64,000 bases of DNA, from the NCBI GenBank assembly GCA_903813345.2, contig CAIIXF020000005.1:13645375-13709374 (forward strand), given 5' to 3'. Below the pieces are notes generated by a model. It saw nothing but the letters and a program-made list of their open reading frames with translations, ran no database searches and had not been told where the DNA came from. The translations under genes and the position numbers were made by a program. Of this stretch, positions 51,964 through 63,078 are shown piece after piece; within the stretch, counting starts at the first letter, position 1; every line of letters starts with the position of its first letter. The stretch comes from Owenia fusiformis. Taxonomy: Eukaryota > Annelida > Polychaeta > Sabellida > Oweniidae.

Positions 51964-52329
51964 TACAGTAAAATTTTAAATGTTTGGAACTACTTTGAAT
52001 TTAAAAAATAAGCAATCAAATGACTATACTGCAACAGTATATAAAAAATAGAGACATATGTACTTGTCCTAACTTTTGTGTATTTCAGATAGTTATGTAC
52101 AATGTGCAGCAAAGCTGTTTTGTAATTTAGGGAGTTTCAGCCATGTTTATTTTTCCGAAAATAACATGGCAGAGAAGCATCAAAATATAAGAGGCCACAG
52201 ATGATAGCTAAACTAGAAGTTAGGACATGTATAAATGTTTCTATTTTTATATATACTGTTGCAATATGGTCCTTTGATTGCTTAATTTTCAAATTCAAAG
52301 TAATTCCAAACATTTAAAATTTTACTGTA
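51964..52329. mobile_element. ~366-bp hairpin element H2
   Basis: Ends tacagtaaaattttaaatg and its complement; arms of about 120 bp; the loop, in reverse orientation, shares the H1 loop words. Outer inverted arms (51911-51934, 52434-52466) lie beyond it, so the fold extends to about 555 bp. Confidence 0.75.
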
Positions 52330-53629
52330 TCTATACTACAAAATGAGAAAAAAATTTAGGTCCACCTTGTCATATCCGTTTGGGTAGGCAGAAGAGCCAA
52401 TCAGATTACATGATTTTGATCATGTGACTAATAGTTATAACAATTATTCAATGTGGAAATAATATAGTATACTTTGTGTGCCTTCCCTTGATCTGCTCAG
52501 TTGCTAATTGGAGAGAACATAACATTTCGTGTTGGTGCAATTAATTTATTTTAATATAAAATAATAATTCATATCAAATAGCAAGTTGGGTAGTCATTTT
52601 CGCATCTAAATGTGCATGTAATTTACAAAATAATGAATATATATGCATCAACTTATTACAGAATAATTTGAAGTAAGCTTACATGTAACAAAGAATTGCA
52701 AGTAGCTAAGCAATCGATAGTTTTTGAAAAATGAAATGTTCTACCATCTTTGGTTGGCTTTATCTATTTTGAAATATTTTCCATAAATTAATAAACAATG
52801 TGATTCTATGCTATGTCATATTTTGATATGTACCAATAGAAACATATGCCATCTATAATTAGAAGCAAAAGAAATCATGAAAATTGGTCAATGCTGCAAC
52901 TTCCGGCTTAGATATGCTTAGTTTTAACGCGCAGCCAGTCGAGAGTTCACTGGCCGAGATGCACTAAAATTTGTTTTCTCAGCCAATACTCAACCGATGT
53001 TTTTAACTTTATTATAGACAGGGATATTTTCTAAGATGTTCATTTTGCAAAATTATTATTTGGTCGGTATTCCAGATCCTAGACTGTGTTTTGTCTCCCA
53101 TTTTTCGATATTTTATTTCTTCTTCAGTGAGTTTTGCCCTACAAGGCCTACATATACACAGGATTACCCATACGAAAAAGACAAGTTTTAACAAATTACT
53201 TCTCAAAAGTTATTCAGTCCCAAATCTACAACCTCTGATTTCTCAATATCAGCAAAAATCCTATTGTAACAATGTGGAAATAATGGGACGATATATTCAA
53301 CATTGAAACTATCTCGATTTGCAACATATTCTTTCTACCCATGTGGTTATTATCATCCCCCGTTTGAGGTACTGTATGTACTTTGTGTGAGTACCATCCT
53401 AATCGAAGCCATTAACCCTTTTCTCCAATTTCGGAGATGTTTGAGCATTTTGTAGTTGTTTACAATCAGATATCTATTATCTGCTGTGGACCAGAGATCA
53501 TGTCCTCATCTACAACGAACTCATCGATAACACGCATTGCTGTATATGAGTTCGGATATCTGTCGGCTGTCGTCTGCACCTCGTCTCATCAAATTAAATA
53601 AAATATTTGTATGTCTCTGAATAGATGTA

Positions 53630-53682
53630 CAGGGAGACCCAAAAATCACCACGAGATTATACTACGTTTTAGGGTCACCCTG
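53630..53682. mobile_element. 53-bp TA-flanked inverted repeat
   Basis: TA-cagggagaccc…gggtcaccctg-TA. It resembles the extreme ends of CAGGG-type TA elements with most of the interior missing. Confidence 0.4.
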
Positions 53683-53980
53683 TACTTAAAGTCAAACAGT
53701 CAACTAGGCAGTTTAATTGTTTGGTTCGGAAGAAGAATGCCTCTTGACGGTCTCAGTATAAATGTGTTTGAAATGATGAGAATGTGTACCCATGGAACTG
53801 TGCATAAAATGTAACGTTTAATCTAAAGATGACGTTATCGATCATTACCAGGGATCGATCAAAGAAAAGAAATTGCTTGTTAGTCGTTGAAAATTCGAAT
53901 TGATAAAAGGCATGTCGATAAATAAATTTAGAAATGATGTTCGAGAGCACGAGAATTCCCAAGTGTTTCTTATCTTCAAG

Positions 53981-55003
53981 CTGGCATCTACTGTCCAATC
54001 GTTAAATGGTCGCGATGAACGTGGAAGGTGCAAGCGTTGTTCCCAAATAATGTTATGACGTGCACGGACCTGGGGACAATTCGGAAAATACGGGCTGATT
54101 TCAGCTTTGAGCGTTAATCTCTGCCTTATTTAAAAAGCTAGCTATGTGTTTTATATATCATTTTGAAGTATTTTTTATTCGCATTTCAGTGAAATTATTT
54201 TTTCTTCAAAATTTTGATAGGATCCAACATATTTTTAAAGTTAAATATATCCCGACATCGTCAAATACGCTGTAAGACGTAACACTTTACACTTACAGGG
54301 CTCGTTGAAATTGGGATAACTTTTCAAATAATGATCAAAATCCCACTAAAATTTCACAATTTATTCAATGGAACATGTTCATTTATGACGTCACAATTGC
54401 TTAACGGCTACAGTTCAAATTATCATATATGAACGCTTTTAAAATTTTCAAAATTGTGTAAGGTTTTGAAGGCGAATGGGACGAGCAATACGTTTACCTT
54501 CATTTAACCTTCTAATTCAAGTCTGATTTGAAAAAAAATTAACTGCACAATATTGTCATGGCGAAATTTACAAAACAATAACCAGTTTGTTCATTTTGCA
54601 AATAATATTAAAATAAGAGCTGGTTTTCGAGACTTGAAAAAAATGTGACGCATCGATTTTTACCACAAATTCCATACATATCAATTTTTACCATCGCCCC
54701 AAGTGAATTTCTTGACCGTTTTTCAAATTTCAAAAACATTTTAGAAATACTGTCCTCGAGATCTTGCTACCCTGTGAATTTTGTCATGATTAGATAAGGA
54801 TAAAGTATTTTATTTTTAGGTTGACTAAACTTGACAAAAATGTGACGCTTGTCGTTTTTGACGTTGTAAGGCTGTTTGCGCCCTATGCTGCTCATTGTTT
54901 TGTCTTGTTTTTTTGACGCCATAATGTTACGCTAATTGTCCCCAGTTTCGTGCGACGTGTATGTATATCTTAAGTTCGTTTTCTTCAAACACGGACGTGT
55001 TTA
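53981..55003 (+). pseudogene. Decayed copy of MGAT4-like exon 2, split by a TIR element
   Basis: 53981-54050 closely matches exon 2 (ctggcatctactgtcca, then gaacgtggaaggtgcaagcg), and 54967-55003 matches the continuation (agttcgttttcttcaaacac). The preceding 30 bases also resemble the end of intron 1, with the acceptor cag decayed to aag, which points to a DNA-level duplication and not a retrocopy. Small indels break the reading frame. The intervening 54062-54953 is an inserted element. No other MGAT4 exon was found nearby. Confidence 0.8.
54062..54953. mobile_element. 892-bp TIR element with GACGT target duplication
   Basis: Terminal inverted repeats of 20 bp (gcacggacctggggacaatt at the left; the right end is its reverse complement with two mismatches) are flanked on both sides by gacgt (54057-54061, 54954-54958). 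There is no coding capacity. It interrupts the dead exon copy. The class is not recognised. It shares the word ttatatatcatttt(a/g)aag and a tgacgtca core with the element at 3826. Confidence 0.75.
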
Positions 55004-55310
55004 GGTGATGGAACCTCCAGTTCAAGCACACATGGGTACCAGAACGAATACATCTTATTACAAGAATATGCTAAATTTTCCACGATCTTTAAGGACCCGG
55101 ATGATATTCGCAACACTTCTGGAACTTAAAGTAAAATGAGATGTTTTGCGACAGGGTTGTTAGGGTCTACGACAGTCATTAGTTTGTCGTAACCTTTGCA
55201 TTCCTACGTTGATCGAATCCTGTACAATATACGCCATGAGAAAGATCTGCTTTACCGCTGAATAGTAGATGGGTTAATTCTACATTTGGACTTCATTGTA
55301 TGATGCAAAT

Positions 55311-55850
55311 GTCCCCTTTGGCATGGAAGTACCTTAGGGCAATAGAAATAAATTTATCCAAAGACACAAGCTAGATGGCGCTTCATATTTGAAATATACA
55401 CATTTTTCAAAATGGCCGCCAAAAATACATCAGAGACAATATCTTTGATTCTGTGCATGCTACAATTATAAGATTGGTGTCAAAAAATACAGCGATGTAG
55501 TCGTATAATCTATTTTATTAGATCTTGAGTCTTGAAAATTAAGAAATTCCACTATATATTCAAAATATACGCGTTTTTCAAAATGACTGCCAAAAATATA
55601 ACAAAAAGATATCTTGCTTTACGAATACTTACAAATTAAGATATCTTACCTTACAAAATGTCCCCTTTGGCATGGAAGTACCTTAGGGCAATAGAAATAA
55701 ATTTATCCAAAGACACAAGCTAGATGGCGCTTCATATTTGAAATATACACATTTTTCAAAATGGCCGCCAAAAATACATCAGAGACAATATCTTTGATTC
55801 TGTGCATGCTACAATTATAAGAGTGGTGTCAAAAAATACATTAATGAAGT
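55311..55850. repeat. 349-bp tandem duplication with gcgcttcatatttg and caaaatggccgcc
   Basis: The segment gtcccctttggcatggaagt through caaaaaatac occurs at 55311 and again at 55660 almost unchanged, so one unit was duplicated recently inside the 3.2-kb element. Confidence 0.85.
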
Positions 55851-56272
55851 TGTAGAATCTATTTAATAAGTTTCGAGTCTACTCATGTAAATTCAGCACT
55901 TGCACTTTATATTCAAAATATATGCATTTTTCAAAATGGCTGCCAGAAATATAACAAAGAAGATATCTATCTTTGCTTCTTAGCATGGTACAATGATAAG
56001 AGTGGTGTCAAAGTAAACATTAATATTCGGTTGTAGAATCCACTTAAATAGGTCTTTCATAATAAGAATTTTCACTTTATAGGAAATCATGTGTTTTTAA
56101 AAATGGCCACCAGAAATATAACAATGATGATATCTTGACATCAGTGCATGCTACACTGCTACGATTGGTGTAAAAAATTTATATTTATGGGGTAGCAGAA
56201 ACAATTTTATTTAGTCTTGTGAGATTATAGTTTTCACTTTATATTGGAAATATACGCAGCTGAAAATATAAC

Positions 56273-56376
56273 AAAGATTGTATCTTTGTTTACAAGGATT
56301 GTACCTTTGCTAACAAAGATTGTACCTTTGCTAATAAAGATTGTATCTTTGCTAACAAAAATTGTATCTTTGCTAA
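56273..56376. repeat. 21-bp minisatellite
   Basis: Five units of aaagattgtacctttgctaa. The 7-codon period gives the open frame with repeated TKIV(S/P)LL. Confidence 0.85.
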
Positions 56377-58532
56377 AAGTTTCTTTACTTCTGGGCATAA
56401 TATTTCATAAAATTGGCTTCAAAATCTACATTTTTAGCAATGTAAAATCTATTTAATTACTCAGATGCAAGTAGGTTGTTACCATTTCCCCACCAGGTGG
56501 TTAATTCGGGTGAAATAACATTGCAGGGTATTACAAAGTTCCCTTAAACTTGAATATTCTTAATTTTTAGTGGTTCACATTTCATATTACTCTTTTGTAT
56601 CTGATAGTTATACAAATTAAAATATCTCCAGTTAAAGAAGATATTATCTGCACAACACAAGAATATTTCACTTTTGGTGTTTTACAACATGGGGACTATG
56701 GGGAATCTCCCTGACCTAAATGTCACATTGTTGAAGAAAATTCAATTTTAAAGTTGTTGAACTCATTTCTAAACCACATTTCTTGATGTATTTTTTCATG
56801 ACGATTCCAAATTCAACATCAGTTAGACTAAATGTTTAATTTTTAATGACAAAAATAAAGATTGTTACTACTCACATCTAGCAAAATGGATTATGAGCCT
56901 TAAAAATAATCGTTTTCGCCTTAACACAGCAAATGTGTATTTATCTTTCAATGTTCTTTTTACTCAAATTCACCAGAAAGACCAGTGTCTCTTTAATAAC
57001 TTGCAATAAACAAGCATCTGCAATGGTAGTGCAACTTAAGTTGTTGCAATGCAACATACATAACAGAGAAATGTGATAGATAGAAACCACGCGGGTACAT
57101 ATGTACCTATAGTTAGAAAGGGCCAGAAACCTTCTGGCGAGAGAAAATCTTGAAGATCGGAATAGATTTCAAAGGCTGCATATTATGACAGAATTGCAGA
57201 ACCCTCTTCATCTCCTCTGACCAAATCATGGACGACGTCTTTGTTTACTGTTAAAACAATGCGGTTTATTTCAAGTGAAGTCCCCATGATTGTAAAATAT
57301 GAATCCAACTTTCTGGAAAATTATGGATTGGCACCTTGGAACTTTTTTAAATGTTAAACTTATTTTGTAAAAAGATGATCTTGTTTTTTCTCAATTAAAA
57401 CATATCAAAAGTTTCCTCATTTTATATCAACAATTACTTAAAAGGGAACGGTATTTGCAATGCGCTGAAGTTGAAAACCACATCTCCCATGCTATCCATT
57501 GTTTTCAGCATAGTTTCCTTCATCGCAAATTGATATTCAAAATTACACTTTCAAACTATTCCACTTTTGAAGAAGTTTAGGAGCCCTTGTTAGATATATA
57601 TTTTTTTAAATATTTTCCACAGCCATTGAAAAAAGGCATACATTTTCAATAAAAATTGAAAATGTTTGTAAACTAATAGACATACAGTACAATTTCAAAA
57701 TTTCCGCTGATTTAAACATTTTGGTGACCATTTAGTCAATGCTAACTTAATGATGATCTAACTTAATAATGATCCAACTTGATATAATGTAACCATACCT
57801 TGACGGCATATCTAGTAAGTAATAGCTAATTAACTCCTTCTCTGGAACATTTTGAATTTTCTGAGGTATTAATCATAAAATTAACACCATCTCTTCAATT
57901 TAATTGAGTACATATGGCCATACTTTGAAGGAATCTGAAAATAATTGCAAAATCATTCATGAGACAGACGATGGACTGACAGACTGACAGATGGAGGGCT
58001 TCACTATATCCCCACTGGACTTTCTTCGTTGGGAAAATAAAGACTATAAACCTTATCAAATGAATTCTACCACTTATTAATGTATACTTGGACATCAATC
58101 TTACTACTGTAGCATGCATACAAGTGAAGATATCATCTTTGTTACATCTCTGGCAGCCATTTTGAAAAAGGCATAATTCTTTTATTTAAAGAGGGAGTTC
58201 CTAATTTTCAAGACTCAAACCCATACTAAATTGATTCTTCACCCACAAAATGTATATTTAGGCACCAATCGTATCATTATAGTATGCATAGAAGAAAATA
58301 TATTGTCTCCGTTGTATTTTTGGCGGCCATTTTGAAAAATGTGAATATTTCCAATATAAAGCGCCATCTGGCGTGTGTCTTTGGATAAATTTGTTTCTAT
58401 GGTCCTAAGGTACTTTCATGTCAAAGGAAACGTTTGCATCATAGATTGAAGTCCATACCCCCTAAAATGCAGTTAACCCATCTACTAGAACTCCATGTTA
58501 TATATAGACTCCTCAATATACAAAATATTATT

Positions 58533-58538
58533 TTTATT
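58533..58538 (-). promoter_or_regulatory. Possible polyadenylation signal of the NNP gene
   Basis: AATAAA on the minus strand about 265 nt after the stop codon. The motif is common in AT-rich DNA, so this is only a candidate. Confidence 0.35.
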
Positions 58539-58801
58539 TATATTAAAGTGAAATCAATATAGTAGTATTGAAGATCGAGATTGTTTCTATCGGATGGAAT
58601 ATCAAGATAAAAACATAATTATGGGAAAATATAGATGTCATATCAGTGAGAGAGCCTACTTTCTAACCAGCGTTTCGGGTATCAACAAGCGAAGCCCCCC
58701 CCCCCCCCAACCTACCTCCTATCGTAAACAGACCTAAGTGGAGGAAAGGCATTCGTAACAATGGCTGATAAATTAACGAATTGAAGAAGTGTATTTAAAA
58801 A

Positions 58802-59832
58802 CTAAACATTACTCTCTTGGAGTGTCAAAATAGACTGTAACGTTTCTCGTGAATGCCATGTTGGAATTTCTCGTGGACGCCTTTCCGAGCTATTGTAGGT
58901 GTTTTCCGGTTTGTCCTTCCGTGTTAGAAACCTACATAGAGGGTCTAACATATGTTGCCTATCGATGATCAGGAAGACTGAGAGGAATGCTGCAACAATT
59001 GTGAAGATACCAATCAATGTAAAATAGGACTGCATGTCATCAAGGCTATTGCGCCACAGAATGTTCCAACATATACCTCCTAAATTTCCTCCCGCGGCAA
59101 CAGTTCCCGCAACGAGACCAACTCTGATTGGCCAAACAAAGGGGACCAAACTGAATGTGGTGCCCTCTGTTATTTGAACAAACAAACTCCATATGATCAA
59201 AGTACTTATAGCTGTGGGTAGAGTAGTCATGGCCCCAAATACAATCATAAGTAAACCTGCCAAAAATTGAGCAACACAATGAGTCATAATTCTTCCTGAA
59301 ATTCCATATCGTTTGTTAAAAATGTCAGAAAATAGTCCCCCGAATAAGCGAGCGAACAGATTCATGAGGCCAAAGATGGAAGTGATGAGGCTTGCGGTTG
59401 TGGGATTAAGAACGCTACAAGCGTAGCTTTGATCTATAGAACTACTTTCATTTGTCGATGAGGCCACAGTACTACTATTGCAACCATCGACTTTGAATTT
59501 TTCCAGGAGGTATATATTCAGTATAGTATTAACCGATATTTCAATACCAAAACAAGCCCCATATTGTATCAAAAGAATCAAAATGCCAAAAATCCTAAAT
59601 CCAACGTGGCTTCTCCATGCCCCATTCTGATCGTCAGGCATGTGAAAGGAACGCCAACTCCGAGATATATTTGAGCTTGCACTGGATACGGACCTCCGGT
59701 TAATGACAAAGTTACTGCTAGTCTCGATGGAATTGTCAATGCCACTGTCATGGTTTGTATCACTTATTGTTCTAATAGACGTTGATGTATAATCCCCTAT
59801 GGAACGCTGGGACTCTATATCAGTTATGCTGC
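58802..59832 (-). CDS. NNP transporter exon 3 (central loop, spans 7-12, C-terminus)
   Basis: The acceptor cattgttgcag ends at 59833; entry is in phase 1 (two bases complete the codon) and the frame is open to the stop at 58802. It encodes a Ser-rich cytosolic loop, span 7, an extracellular loop with NSS and NES sequons, spans 8-12 with the second signature, and a charged tail. A second cag 4 bases downstream would shift the acceptor phase. Confidence 0.88.
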
Positions 59833-62800
59833 CTGCAACAATGAAAATTAGATTAGAACATAAAGGTCAATGTTTTTTGTGACCGATTTGAATAGTCTCA
59901 CTAAGCCGTAAACTGTTTGGAAATCCTAAATGACACTTTTTGAGGATGCAAAAGACATTCGAAATTCCTTATTAAAATTTGAAATGCTGATTTTAATGAC
60001 TTGGCCATAGTATGATAGGTTAAACCACAAATCGAGTGTCAAATTGAGTCTTCCCATTACGTAAGTAGCTGAACACAACTCTAGTGCACAGCCATTTTAG
60101 TAAGAACTTTTATTTCCCAGCCATATATATTCAAAAGCAAATGTCCTCTTTCTAGGTTTGTGTGGTGATTTCTGTAGAATTGTTTTGCTAAACTATACCA
60201 ACCAGATATATATGCAAGGTTTCCTCTGCCTGTTTCACTGCCAGGTGTGTCACATTCAATCCTGGGGTTAATCACAGCTTCAATATTTATCATCGGGGAG
60301 GCCCTCAGATACCAGGGTCCTTGGGGGCAGTCATCAGCCAAGAACCAATAGGGCAATGCCAACATTAGCACAATGAATACTGGGATACTAAGTGTAATCT
60401 TCCATGCTGATGATTCATCCGCACCGAGGCGTATCAGTTCGTATAGTGCTGACATTAACAGAAACGCCACACCACCACCCAGATTACCCCAACCAGCGAC
60501 AAGAGCGTTAGCCGTGCCGACAACATTCGAACTAAACATGCTCATTGTCCACATTTGGCACGGCACGAACACCCCACCTAGGATCCCAATGAATAGGCGT
60601 ACGATGACGAGCCCATTGCCGTTGGTGACGAATGCTGCGAGGCCGACTGGAATAGCACCGATACATAGGAGAACAACCATAGTTCGTCGTGCTCCATAAC
60701 GATCACAAAACGGCCCTGCAGCTATCCTGACAATTATGACTGCTGCAACACCGGATATTCCTGTAAAAATAAACCAAAATTAAATATTATAATCATAGAT
60801 TGTTCGCAACCAACACGTATTTGAAAATTTTTGGATTATCAGAATCTAATCTTTGTACCTTTTGTAAACAAGACCAAAGACAACTTGTCGTCTCCTTTTT
60901 GATGTAAATTGGAAATGGATTTGATAGAAGGCATTAAAAAACTGGTTACCGGAATCAACAGTACTTTGTGCAAAACAGAATATTTTGATAAGACCAGTAT
61001 GAATAAATGATAGAACAATTATCCTGACACTAAATATGCATGCTGTATGTATATTAAAAAGACAGGTTTACTGGTATGCAAACACTCAATATACGACTAA
61101 TACTTAAAGGACATAAAACAAGTCTAAGAACTTAATGCTGTAATATTGGTTAGATGCCAAAAATAAATACACAACAAAGAAAATGATTCTAAAATATGTG
61201 ATATAGTTGGACGAAGCAATATTGTATGTAAATGTGACCAACTTCACATGTTTTTTTTATAAAAATAGATAAAGAAAATTATATTGGTTCCAGGTCAGTC
61301 GTTCTTCAACTGTGGGGCCTTAACCCAGATTTTATTGTGTTTTTATATTAACAAATGCATCAAATTCAATAGGTAATTCCATTGGGTAATTCGTTTGCCT
61401 AAACATATTGAGGGCCGGGTATTGTTTTTGAAGGCTGCTGTTTTTGTCACATTTTAATCTAGAATTTAATGATAAAGTGATGATTCTTAAAGGGACATGT
61501 ATTTAAAGTAGGATTTCGATTTTTGAATGGAGAACTTACAAACTTACATTAAGTAATGTTGTTTATGATTTCAGCCCTGGACTCAGTGAATTGTGGACTG
61601 GTCATTCCTCAAAAGGTGGAATGAATCGGCCACATTGCATTGAGTCTTGGGCTTAAGTTCTTTTCACACATTGCAAAATATTTTCTACGAATCATCTAAA
61701 AGATACGAAATCACTAACCCTACTATCACACCAAACTAGTTCTCACTACGTTCTCGAAAACGGGCTTCAACTGTGTACGAACGGACTGGACCTACTAAGA
61801 ACCGTTTGGGATCTATTTACAAACTTCATCGAACGTACTCGAACGGGTAGGTCCTCTAGAACTTAGACAATGCTCAAAATGTTCTCGTGGTCGTCACGTT
61901 CTACAATTATAACGAGTGACAACGTACTAACGACGAGCTGGACGTACTACGAACGGAACCGTCGTACTTCAATCCTACTAGGGACGTTTTAACAACGAGT
62001 TGAACTGTCTGAGGACGTGTTGAGAACGAGGTAGAACTAATTGCAAACGGGTTTAAACTGATTAAGAATGTATTTAACACTGCTTATTAACGAGTTAGCA
62101 AAAATATAGCTATCACACCAAACAAGTTGCCACTGCGTTCTTCAAAACTGGTTTTAAACTGTGTGAGAACGGAATGAACGTAGCTGCAACTTTCTAAGGT
62201 CTATTTACGAACTTTATGAACGTTCTCAGACGGAAATGTGATTTTAGAATTTTGAATCGATTCAAAATCCGATGGCGACCATACCGTTCTGTAATCAGGT
62301 CATGTTGACCTTCTAGACTAAGGGACGCGTTCTACGACGTTGCATACCGACGTGGTGCGACCTGAACGAACTGCAAACGAGATGGACGTATTGAAGACTG
62401 TTTAAAAACGAAGAAGCTAATTATTTCAGACATATTTCCCGACCACAGCCAGATTGAGCCCGTTTTACGACGTTTTCGTAGGACTGGCAAGAACAGGTAA
62501 GAAGTAGTTTGGTGTGATAGGGGGGTAAAAGAACATATTTTTAATGAAACTTTTTGCGAGTATCAAATGGGCAAAGTATCAATTTCAATCTGTAGAATCA
62601 AGTTGTCACCGTGATAACCATCCGACGAATGGCCTTGAATTGTTGGTTATATAATGCAATGCAATTATATGAAATAGGGTGTTTGGATTGGCTGTAATCG
62701 GACACACCTTGCCTAGCTATGTGTGAAAGTGCTTACGAGCAGATCTACTATATATTGTTTTATCATATCATGCATGATAGAACATGGAATGAATTATAAT

Positions 62801-63078
62801 TTACCGGAATTAGCGAGATCCTCTTTCGTTAGTCCTAAATCCTTTTTGATATGCGGGAGAAGGGGTTGAATGCAAAACCACGCTAGAAATGCTATGAAAA
62901 ATCCAAACCATGAGAAATGGAATGCTCTCATATGTGGCCGTTTTAGACTCAGCAGCCATATACGTTTTGCCTTTCCGAACTCGTCCGTTTCGAGCTCTTG
63001 TCGTTCCTGAAGCTTCTTCCAGCAGCCATTGCGTAAGTCTTGCAAACTAGTAGACGAACCCCTAGTTTCAGCAGCCAT
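58802..63078 (-). CDS. Nitrate/nitrite porter (NNP) family MFS transporter, three exons
   Basis: Minus-strand exons: 62805-63078, about 60203-60760 (the 3' end is uncertain) and 58802-59832, predicting 603-620 residues and about 12 membrane spans. The NNP branch of the major facilitator superfamily (plant NRT2, bacterial NarK) moves nitrate or nitrite across membranes. Seen here: a first span in FHFSWFGFFIAFLAWF; the MFS loop motif GPFCDRYGARR (about 107-117); FVPCQMWTMSMF; the first glycine-rich signature AGWGNLGGG (about 180-188); and in exon 3 the second MFS loop (RLFGGLFSDIFNKRYG), SLVPFVWPIRVG and the second signature AAGGNLGG. An Arg in span 4 (R146, VIVRLFIG) may be an anion-binding position. 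A large NXS/T-rich loop follows span 7. It looks intact. Nitrate as substrate is inferred from the family only. Confidence 0.88.
60203..60760 (-). CDS. NNP transporter exon 2 (low-coordinate end uncertain)
   Basis: The acceptor tttttacag ends at 60761, and the exon encodes spans 2-6 with the first nitrate-porter signature. Exon 3 needs a phase-1 donor. Three candidates keep the frame: ends at 60254 (aat|gtgaca), 60239 (gca|gtgaaa) and 60203 (ctg|gttggt). None is a strong donor, so the outer limit is given. They differ by up to 17 residues in the poorly conserved central loop. The frame itself runs on to a stop at 60081. Confidence 0.75.
61571..62730 (+). repeat. Dispersed repeat R1, copy with a nested insertion, in NNP intron 1
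   Basis: The two halves (61571-61720, 62535-62730) together match the uninterrupted copy at 2470-2885. The join falls after tacgaaatcac in both copies, which marks the empty site. Confidence 0.75.
61723..62520. mobile_element. 798-bp nested element with CTATCACACCAAAC ends
   Basis: Inverted ends ctatcacaccaaact and agtttggtgtgatag. The same end motif recurs internally at about 62109. The interior is unusually rich in gttcg, acgaac and aacgag words, unlike the AT-rich surroundings, and has no long ORF. Family unknown. Confidence 0.65.
62805..63078 (-). CDS. NNP transporter exon 1
   Basis: Starts at ATG 63078 with a hydrophilic N-terminus of about 48 residues and the first membrane span (about 51-72), and ends in phase 1 at donor gtaaat just below 62805. 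The phase-1 base combines with the next acceptor to give ANSGISGV, which matches the NNP family pattern at this point. Confidence 0.88.

Larger units (their letters stand above)
55263..58487. mobile_element. 3.2-kb inverted-repeat element with internal satellite
   Basis: The ends tagtagatgggttaa and ttaacccatctacta begin inverted arms of about 170-200 bp (shared words accttagg…aat, ccaaagacac, agatggcgct, aaaatggccgcc). GAA follows both outer edges (a possible 3-bp duplication). The interior holds ~170-bp satellite units from 55370 to about 56460, a 21-bp array at 56273-56376, and inverted satellite at 58130-58330. No coding capacity. Confidence 0.65.

Noticed and set aside
59046-59279. 77-codon minus-strand frame
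   Set aside because: Other-frame shadow of NNP exon 3.
60373-60699. 108-codon plus-strand frame
   Set aside because: Antisense shadow of NNP exon 2.
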